A stretch of 64,000 bases of DNA from Sinonovacula constricta (taxonomy: Eukaryota > Mollusca > Bivalvia > Cardiida > Solecurtidae), in contig CM017556.1 of NCBI GenBank assembly GCA_007844125.1, positions 20,825,057 through 20,889,056 of the forward strand. Direction: 5' to 3'. A program made the translations under genes and the position numbers. Shown here one piece after another: positions 56,264-64,000 of the stretch. Below the pieces are notes generated by a model. It searched no databases. It saw only the letters and a list, made by a program, of their open reading frames with translations, and had not been told where the DNA came from. Each line of letters opens with the position of its first letter. The first letter of the stretch is position 1.

Positions 56264-56371
56264 ATGGCGGACGAAGGAGGACCGACCGGAAAAAGAGGAA
56301 GGCTAGCTTTGTCTTAATCGGCGTATTTAACGGAAATGCCCGATGAAATTATCGGGTGGGATGTCGACAAA
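56264..56371 (+). pseudogene. Start-codon region with one in-frame stop, unrecognised
   Basis: ACAATGGCGGACG gives a strong start context. The frame encodes MADEGGPTGKRGRLALS, then TAA (56315-56317), then continues without another stop as SAYLTEMPDEIIGWDVDK until a poly-T run at 56373. Composition, CpG content (GGACGAAGGAGGACCGACCG) and the second half's protein-like reading suggest a first coding exon broken by a nonsense change, or a sequencing error, or an intact 17-codon short frame in a 5' leader. A weak donor (AAAA|GTTTTT) exists at 56372. The upstream 60 bp is GC-richer than its surroundings. I do not recognise the protein. Confidence 0.35.
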
Positions 56372-56918
56372 AGTTTTTTTTTTTAGTTATATATTTTTTG
56401 GTTATTGAGAAGACTAAACATTACATGTTACTCGTTTCGAACATTTACACAAGTGTACTACCAGATCATGTAGGCTAACAGTATTTGCGACAGACAAAAG
56501 GTCCATTCTGAAGCCATATATGACTTTAACACACCATTTACTTTGTCTGTAAAACGTCACTGTTAACATTATTTTCTAAGCAGAAATACAATAAATGCAT
56601 AGATACAACAATAGATAACAATGAATCTTTTTCTTAGAATGTTTTTGTTGAAGAAACAAAGTCAAAACTCATTAAAATGTCAAAATCACGTTGTCAACAA
56701 AATACCAGCATGTTGTCCTAACCTTTAGTATGGGCCTGTGACTGATAATGTAGGAAAATCTTAACTTAACATAGAAACACAATTATTATGATCATTATAG
56801 TGATGCCCAGCTATTGGACTTTTAAGACATCAAAGAAAACTTCCACTTACAACCACTGAAGCAAGTCAGCTAGAAGACCTCTGCGTTTATTTATTTTGAC
56901 CCGACCAGAAATGTTTTC

Positions 56919-57115
56919 GGGGTCGCCCGTGGCGTAGTGGTAGAGTCGCCGACTCCTTAGTCTCTCACCGCGGGAGTTCGAACCCCGATCGGGGCATTGA
57001 CTTAATGTGAGAAGGTCTTCCAGCTAATTTGCGATGCGCCCGTGGTTCTACCCAGACGTGTATGGTGTCTTCCTTCATCCTGAAGCTGGGCGTTGGTATG
57101 ATGATCATAAATGAC
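56919..57115 (+). mobile_element. tRNA-derived SINE, family C, best copy
   Basis: GTGGCGTAGTGGTAGAGTCG is a clean A box and GGGAGTTCGAACCCCGATC a clean B box. Body: TCTTCCAGCTAATTTGCGATG, CCCGTGGTTCTACCCAGACG, then GGTATGATGATCATAAATG. Youngest of the nine or so family C copies here. Confidence 0.85.
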
Positions 57116-57704
57116 TGCTGCATTGTATTTCAAAAATAGCACAAAACAAAACAGAAATATTCTTCAATTTTGAGTTGTATATGTTTGCTTATTTTATCTG
57201 CTGAGTAAAGAATTTATAAATGGTTGATACAATAAGACAACCTTTTTTGCCTTAGAAAGGCTAACCAATAAACACAGATTGTTATTTACATCTAAATATT
57301 AGTTGAAAATTAAGTGTGTCTTAAATGCCATACACATTTCAGCAAAGTTATTAGCACATGTATATAAAATTTGGCAGTTGATGCGCCATTGTTTGTGTAT
57401 TGCGTTTCAAAAGGAGGTCAACAGGTTCTGAAGTAGTTGTCTCATATATGACTGTACTGGCCACGCTGTTAACAAAAATGATAAGGTCGGTCGCGGAAAC
57501 AATAATGTAGATGAATTGCAAAAGTGTATGCCTCCAGTTAATTGCATTGAAATAAATTTCAACCACACAAATATGCATAGAAAACAACACATTACATATT
57601 TCAGTAAATTCACAAAATAACACTTATTAAACAATCTGTCATGATTGGTATGACACTTACAAACTTTCAAACCAATCATTACTCCTCTCGAAATATCGCT
57701 TTGT
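57116..57704. other. Non-coding stretch
   Basis: Two overlapping - strand frames of 90 codons (57351-57679) have no splice signals or recognisable domain; I leave them uncalled. Confidence 0.35.
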
Positions 57705-58890
57705 CATTTTCTGAAATATTTCCCCATTTATCTATGATGACAATAAAGCAAGAGTGCTCAAGTAAATAAGTGACTACTTGCTCTGCTATTGTCTCTTTGA
57801 CGAATAGTGATGTGATCTGTCAAGTCTATACATCACAGGAGAGAAACTTTGCAGACTTCACAAGGTGGTACTTGTCTCCTAGGCAACATATCCCATAAAA
57901 ATGCTGCTGAGTTTTAACCGAAAAAGTTATGATAACATTTTTTTTTAAAATACATGTAAGACCATAGAGTAGCAAAAACTAAAATCTAATTATTCCAAAT
58001 ATTGTATCACTGTTGGCCATTGTTTCTGGTTTATAGAAATAACGCGTACAACGCAATATACTATCTGACATATCAACACTATTTCATGAAATGTCCCAAA
58101 CCTCTCTGTATTGTACTTATAAAACATGGGTATTCCTGTTGAAACAATTGATCCTTTGTACCGCTCTTCGCTATAAGAGGTCCTTCATGTTATGACACTC
58201 GTCTCCATAGAAATCCCTCAACAAACCGACTGCAAATACGTAATGTGACTTCAAACATTTAAAAAAAATTAATTATAAAAATATACATAAAGTAAACTAA
58301 AATAACAATCATGTTATAGAAAATATCCCATCAACGCTGAAAATGCTATTTTCCGATCACCCCATTTACGCATCACTTTCTCGGGTGTATCTCTTGTCAG
58401 TTTATCGTTGCATATATTTAACGCTATGTGTGAGCGATACAAAATATACTGCAACTATCAACAATTTCTTTTATATTTTGTCCGAATGAGTGATATATAT
58501 CGGCTTTAATATTTAAGTAGAGATGTCAAAAAGAAGTAAATTCAAAACCCAAATATTTGGAAAAAATCCCATTGTTTTGAAAACAGGCTTCTGATATAAA
58601 TGTATTATAATCACGCCCACGATATCCAATACTTACTGACATAGCCGCCTCGGGAATATGGTGTTCTCCAGAAATCTTCTCATCTTTTCTGTATTATGGC
58701 TATAAAAAACGGGTGCTTCAGTAAACAGGTGACATCTTGCATCGATCATTTTTCGAAAAGACGTGGAACAGTGAGATCCATTGGGACCATAAATCTTCAG
58801 AGAGAACCTCATCTGACTTCACGAGGTGACAGTTTACTTCCAGACAACACATCCAAGAAAAGTGTTGTTGTACTAAATTTTGATGCTGTC
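57705..58890 (+). repeat. Two or three diverged copies of a ~200-bp block
   Basis: AAGTAAATAAGTGACTACTTGC, GACTTCACAAGGTGGTAC, TTGTCTCCTAGGCAACATATCCC at 57770-57895 parallel AGTAAACAGGTGACATCTTGC, GACTTCACGAGGTGACAG, TTACTTCCAGACAACACATCC at 58720-58855. A weaker copy lies at 58090-58225. A 70-codon frame at 58696-58908 is not conserved in the other copies. Confidence 0.5.
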
Positions 58891-59064
58891 AGCAACGAAT
58901 GTAATTAACAGAGAAAATTAATATTAGCAATACCTTTTATGTAAATGAATAAAGGTTGCAACAGGCAGTCTACTTTGGACAGAAATAGGACAATACTATT
59001 TTCAAGTTGTAGAGAAAATAAACATCACAACCTTCATTCTGAGAAATGTTTGAGCTACATTCAC

Positions 59065-59245
59065 AGAAAGAAATTAGTTAAGAAAAGGTCCTAATAACCA
59101 CATATATTTAAGTCAAAACTACCTATAGACTAAGGCAAACAGGGTAAATGTTAATGTGACAAAAACGCAGAGACGAGACATAACACACAAAAAGTAGAAC
59201 CAGCAGTTACCGCCTTGGAACGGTCAGTCAGCAGAACAACCACGT
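59065..59245 (+). repeat. Dispersed repeat family E, truncated copy
   Basis: AAGAAAAGGTCCTAATAACC, ACTACCTATAGACTAAGGC, GAGACGAGACATAACACAC and GTTACCGCCTTGGAACGGTC match 49395-49560; the element stops inside the hallmark, right before the minisatellite. Confidence 0.7.
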
Positions 59246-59344
59246 TTAGCAACACCAGTCTAAGTTTGACTGAAAACATAAACCAGTCTAAAGGTAACAG
59301 AAACAATAAACAAAAATACTTTTAGTTTGACAACGCTCTACTTT

Positions 59345-59760
59345 GACAGAGACGATGAACAACGACAGTGTAATTATCACAGAACCAATTTATTACAGAG
59401 ACGATGAACAACTGCAGTCCAATGATGACAGACGATGAATAATATCAGTCTGATTTTGACAGACACGATGAACAACAGCCGTCCTATTTTCATAGGGAGG
59501 ATGAACAACGGTAGTCTTTTTTACGAATACGATGAACAACAGCTGTCTAATTGTGGCAGTCTAATTTTTACAGAAGTCTTTTTTACAGAGACGATGAAAA
59601 ACAGCAATCTAATTTTGTCAGGCGATGAACAACAGTAGTCAATTTTTTATAGAGACAATGACCAACTGCAGTCTTATTTCCACAGAGACGATGAACAACA
59701 ACAGTCTAATTTTCACAGAGACGACAAACAACAGCAGTCTAATTTTCACAAAGACTGGTA
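59345..59760 (+). repeat. Degenerate minisatellite, ~32-36-bp unit, ten or more copies
   Basis: Unit ACGATGAACAACAGCAGTCT followed by AATTTTCACAGAG, with variable length. Frames across it are by-products. Confidence 0.85.
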
Positions 59761-60498
59761 CCAACATCAGTCTAATATGACAGAAAAAATACTGCACAAA
59801 CCTTAGTTTGAGATAACGTCAGAGAGAAAAGGTGAATAAAGGCCATGGTTGATTAGTAAAGAAAATGAACAACAGCCTACGTTGAAATCTGTTTCTGAAA
59901 CGAACTTACTTACCACGGCGCGATAAATATATTGCGTGAACACTAATATGTAAATGTGTGTCTGTGTGTGACAAGTTAAGTCTTGTATTTAGATTTTTTT
60001 TATTATTTTGCGTGAAATATTTACAATTCAGTTAATTTAGACTTAAATTCTATTTGAAAAAAATAAATGCGAATTTGTACAAAACGAACTTCCTCACTTC
60101 GGAGCGGTTGATAAATTTATAAAGTTATATTCTGAGAGTCTCCTGTTCATACAGAGAGGACTTGCTAAGAAGTTTTATCTACTCGTTTTGTTATAGTGAG
60201 TTATGTGAGCTACAGTGTTTGTGTATGGACTGTAAAAACAAACAATGTTTTAGCAAATGCGTTAAGTTAACCCTGTTATCTGTATTCGTTTACGTTTAAT
60301 GGAAAAATAATAAACACAATGCTATGGCATCATACATGCATAACACTGATAAATAGGACATGTGATAGCACACACATTAGGCTACACACATATAGTCATT
60401 CACTTATGTTTCTTCAGAGTATGCTGAACAATTCTGACAAATGTGAGGTGAACACTGTCGTAAGGACAACTCTACATAGCATCCTTTGACATTTGTTG
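59761..60498. other. Non-coding stretch
   Basis: Nothing recognised. Confidence 0.4.
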
Positions 60499-60771
60499 AC
60501 CGGCTGCAATAGCTCGCTTAGGCTTGCGGATCGGGAGGTCTCGGGTTCAAACCTCGGCCGGGTCAAACTAAAGACTTTAAAGTTGGTAGTAGTGGCTTCC
60601 CTCCTAACGCTGGGGGCTAAGGGGACAGCATTACGCCTGACTCGTCGGTGTCAGTATAATGGACCGGCCGTGTATAGTCCCTGGGCACCTCATAAGTGCC
60701 CATGTGCTATAATGATTGAAATGTCCCTGCACAGTATCGGGAAAAATGCCGACAAACCCCAACCAATCCCA
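60499..60771 (+). mobile_element. tRNA-derived SINE, family A, copy 2
   Basis: CCGGCTGCAATAGCTCGC is the head, but about ten bases of the A box are deleted compared with 30624. B box CTCGGGTTCAAACCTCGG is kept. Body CAAACTAAAGACTTTAAAG, CATTACGCCTGACTCGTCGG and GGGCACCTCATAAGTGCCC match. The deletion should weaken polymerase III transcription. A 95-codon frame crosses it by chance. Confidence 0.9.
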
Positions 60772-61896
60772 TTTCTTTAATAAAACTTAGTAAAGACTCC
60801 GTGAAGAAAAGTTCCTGCATGAGTGAAACAGTGTGTTGCTTAGTTGCTACGCATGGCGAGTTTGTGACCATTTATTGAAACTAAGGAATATTACTGTTGG
60901 TACACATAATGCTGTCTTTGTGTGCATTTTGTGAGCAAATCTTAGGAGAATGGTACATGCCTTTCTTCAAAAACTCTGAGTGTCTAGTGGACGGGCTACA
61001 GCCATCATGAATATGTGAGTAGCAAGGCAACATGCACATTATTTTGTTTTTGATACATTACAAAGACAAATGTGTAGTAATGTTATCGACATTCAACTAT
61101 TATTCGTGGATGAATATACCAGATAAACCTCAGGGTAGAACCACAGGCGAACCGCAAGTAAGCTAAAGGACCTTCCCCCAGCCAGTGAGATTATTTGCCC
61201 CGATCAGGAATCTTAAAGAATAAAATGCCACTCAACCCAGCTTCATTTATATGTATTATTAAACTCATAAAGAATGCCATCATTCACAAAACTTAATATA
61301 TAGCCATATTCCTATTATGTGGTCATTATAAGCATATTCTTAATTTATTGTAAATTCGTTTAAATTTCCTTCCATAAATGTAGATCGCACGTGTACAAAA
61401 ATGATAACAGAAAGTCTCAGATTTTTCTGATTCATTGCCAAATTTACCAGATGGATTCCGACGTATACATTGTGCCTTGCTTGCCATAAACTTACCAACT
61501 AGAAAGCACGGTAAAATATTCCCAGTGGACTATTATTCTCTTTTATAGGTCAATGCTTTCTGAATAGTAGTTTACACCATATCAGATGTACATGGTTTGC
61601 CCGAAGCTGTGAAAGAAAACAAAACTTAATTAGTCATTCTTTGGTTAGAAAGGTTACATATAAAGGGCCCGGATCGTAAGACCCTTTTGGTTTCATAATG
61701 GAAGCATTATGTGACAGTTAAGTTTTTGTGTATTCCATTATGCGCCATTTCACAAATTTTTCGCTGAAATGAAGCTGACTAAAGCACCATCTCGTTAATG
61801 TTTAAAATGATGTGACCAGCAATAAACAAGAATGGATTAAAACATATAGTACAGTTGAGTGCGCTAATGCATTCACGAGAGCGCGTGTGTACTTTG
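60772..61896. other. Non-coding stretch with a SINE C fragment
   Basis: 61120-61212 holds a reverse family C piece (CTCAGGGTAGAACCACAGG, then GAAGG-type and TTGCCCCGATCAGG motifs). Otherwise nothing recognised. Confidence 0.45.
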
Positions 61897-61899
61897 TTA

Positions 61900-63047
61900 A
61901 ACCCCGGTCACATTAAGGCGTACCTGCTGTTGCGCCGGGTCTACGCCTGGAAAATCAGAAAATTTTGGAGATTTCGCACAGCAAGCGCTCGCCTGTGATA
62001 CGATTTTTTGACGGCGTAGCCCCCTCTCCACAGGCGCACGCCAAAGTTTTCCATGTAAAACTTTTTTCCACGACTGTCACGATTTTTAGCCCTCGCAGGT
62101 TGTTGCGCACTACCTGCACGCTGCCTGAACCTTTGTTGATCGCTCATCGCTTCAGTCCCACGCCTTGTAGACGCCAAAACATGATGGTGGGAAGGGTTTC
62201 CCGTGCTCGCTGCTCGCACGCCCCCTGGTCAGGTAGGGCGCCTGTGTGGCTCAGTACATGCGCATTAAGCGCACCTTAAGCGTGCCTTATGCGCACGCAT
62301 GTTTACATGGTTTCTTGGTTTCGGTTTCGCCTCGTGGGACGAGCGCACTCTCATTTATCATTTTGGCACTGTTGAGGACAGACACATATTTTCTAAATTC
62401 TGTCAAATTTTCTTTACACATATTCAGAAGGGGGTCCCCAGTATTACCACAGTATTACAAGGACAGGGTGTAAGGATAGCAGTCATGCCTCCTAAAGGAA
62501 AAGGGAAGAAAAGGGTGCAGAAAAAAGGCCAAGATTTGGTGGAGGATGACACCAGAGAGGAGCAGGAGTCTCCTGAAGGCAGACCAGAGATCAACCTCGT
62601 TATTGGTGATGTTCCACAGGCTTCTCACCCCTATATATACCAAAAATTTCTAGCGAAATCGCAACGTAAATCGCACAGTGGAGGTACCCTGCATGTGCGC
62701 CTGTTGCTCCTGCAAGGCACACTGCATGTACCTCAAACGTGCGATGTTTAAAAAATCGTGCATGAAGCGCACGAGGCGCAAGATTGTGGTACAATATGTG
62801 TGCGCTGAGGGCAAGCTGCCCACGCCAGGCGCACGCCTCAAAAATTGTCACAGACGCAGACAATCGCAGCCATATGCGTGCCTGGCCTGCACCCTATGCG
62901 TACTACACGCTCAACAAGCCCACGCCAGCTGCACAAGATGAAACTTATGGTTTAAGGCGCAAGATCTTGGGCCTGCGACCCCTACCTCCCAGAAATTTCA
63001 GAAATCGCACGACCAAAAAATCGTGCGCCTTTAATGTGACCGGGGTT
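61900..63047. mobile_element. TTA-flanked DNA transposon, non-autonomous (PIF/Harbinger-like)
   Basis: Left end AACCCCGGTCACATTAAGG and, reverse complemented, right end AACCCCGGTCACATTAAAGG are terminal inverted repeats (17 identical bases, then one extra A). TTA flanks both sides (61897-61899, 63048-63050), matching the 3-bp duplication of PIF/Harbinger elements. The 1148-bp unit is clearly GC-richer than its surroundings and is full of short GCGCACG / TCGCACG / AAAATCGTG subterminal motifs. No DDE transposase is present; a leftover basic frame lies inside. Confidence 0.8.
62485..62751 (+). pseudogene. Leftover basic ORF inside the TTA-flanked element
   Basis: ATG at 62485 opens MPPKGKGKKRVQKKGQ, then an acidic stretch DLVEDDTREEQESPEG and RPEINLVIGDVPQASHP; after about residue 50 the reading changes to element-like CAC/GCGC sequence until a stop at 62751. 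The upstream part of the same frame (from 62299) looks like non-coding element DNA. A Lys-rich then acidic N-terminus would suit the DNA-binding accessory protein of an autonomous Harbinger element, of which this would be the N-terminal remnant, but I see no Myb/SANT motif to prove it. Confidence 0.4.
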
Positions 63048-63050
63048 TTA

Positions 63051-64000
63051 GATTCAGGGAAAGATGCAATGATCGAGATTTCTTTTCATGAACAAAATGA
63101 GTGAAACAAAGATACACACTGCTCATCATTATTGTAACATTTGTCTTATGTAGTGTAGTTTTTCTTGAAAGTAAAGCACTTTATTTTTGCTGAGCATTTT
63201 GTTTAACGGGACAAACACCCAGCTGGTTCCTTAGCCAAGTATTTTTAGGTTTGACGCAGATTTATACTTTTAACCATTTTATAGCAAGTCATTTTCACTT
63301 ACTCAAGAGTCGCTTTATTTTGCCATAAAATACATCAGATCTAAGCATGAATGACATGTAAATGTTCATTTTCAATGTTACTTGCGTGTACATTGCCATT
63401 GCTGCTGATATGCATATAATCAGATCTAGATCTTTTATTTTAAAGCATGCAGAAACTTATTGCAACAATAACACTTGTCATTTCTGTCAATGTAACATTA
63501 CCTGACTGAGCATTGGGATTGTATTTAAAGTGAAATAAGCAAGCTTTTGTACGACATAATTTCGTCTGAAATGTTACGTTTCGTAAACAGACATGATGTA
63601 AAACGGAAGTACGATTTCACACGTGAGTAATTCAGACAATTTTAATTGTCTTTAATTTCGTTCCTCTGCAGAATTTAGATTTTTAAATTGTTGTTGCAAA
63701 CAGAACAAACAATAGTAGGACCAAAAAGCGGATACAACTGATAGACTGCGCTGCAATCACACATACTAAAATGTGAAACCAATACATTGACAATTACAGC
63801 CGTGGGTAAACTGGCGACGTTTGTGAAAGCAAAGAATTGATTATTGATTGCTCAACTGTTCTTATTTGCATCTTTATTTTAGTCGCTGCGAGACACAACG
63901 TGAGATGCATTGCTGTAACTTTGTCGTTAAATAAGCTTCTTGATCAAATAGAAACTGTAATTCTATAAAGTGTGAGGTTTCGCCAGTGACGTAGATTCCC
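63051..64000. other. Non-coding stretch
   Basis: AT-rich; no exon, repeat or element recognised. Confidence 0.4.

Noticed and set aside
57351..57679. Two overlapping 90-codon - strand frames with hydrophobic stretches
   Set aside because: Different frames of the same DNA, no splice signals, no recognisable membrane-protein pattern.
60493..60780. 95-codon frame
   Set aside because: It runs through the family A SINE and is not kept in the other copy.
61941..63104. Several overlapping frames on both strands
   Set aside because: They come from the GC-richer transposon sequence, which has few stops; only the basic N-terminal frame at 62485 looked protein-like.

Overview
The window looks like nuclear DNA from an invertebrate animal, most likely a bivalve mollusc. 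It is strongly AT-rich, almost free of long open reading frames, has GT-AG exon borders with polypyrimidine tracts, and is crowded with small dispersed repeats. The mollusc call is an inference from the repeat types: tRNA-derived SINEs in many copies, a pearl/HINE-like element with a central 145-bp tandem array, and a short element ending in TTATCTCCC-type inverted repeats. I cannot name the species.

Coding content is very small. The best call is a first coding exon at 6983-7144 (+), with a 3' splice site, an in-frame stop just before the ATG, a 39-codon acidic N-terminus and a consensus GTAAGA donor. A second internal-exon candidate lies at 41217-41331 (+), a possible terminal exon at 53062-53270 (-), and a start-codon region interrupted by one stop at 56264-56371 (+). 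I recognise none of these proteins. If the first two belong to one gene, most of 7.1-41.2 kb is intron, but at least one further exon must lie between them because their phases do not fit.

Region by region: 1-6.9 kb is upstream or intergenic sequence with diverged duplications, a SINE and an inverted repeat next to the first exon. 7.1-19 kb holds an old four-copy duplication (12.2, 14.0, 16.5, 18.3 kb), a dispersed repeat family, and a 73-nt imperfect hairpin shaped like a microRNA precursor. At 19.13-19.82 kb there is a solo LTR. 20-29 kb is plain AT-rich DNA with a minisatellite split by a small TA-flanked transposon and a full-length SINE with target duplications. 29-39 kb is a dense repeat graveyard: nested SINEs, tRNA-like elements with inverted ends, two TTAA-flanked elements, two elements with 8-bp hAT-type duplications, and a 30-bp minisatellite. 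43-48 kb holds small inverted-repeat elements and the pearl/HINE-like element. 49-60 kb has three more minisatellites and several duplicated blocks. 61.9-63.05 kb is a 1.15-kb GC-richer TTA-flanked DNA transposon with a leftover basic ORF.

I found no operon-like or immune-type gene system. The interest lies in the mobile-element architecture, the hairpin candidate and the exon candidates.
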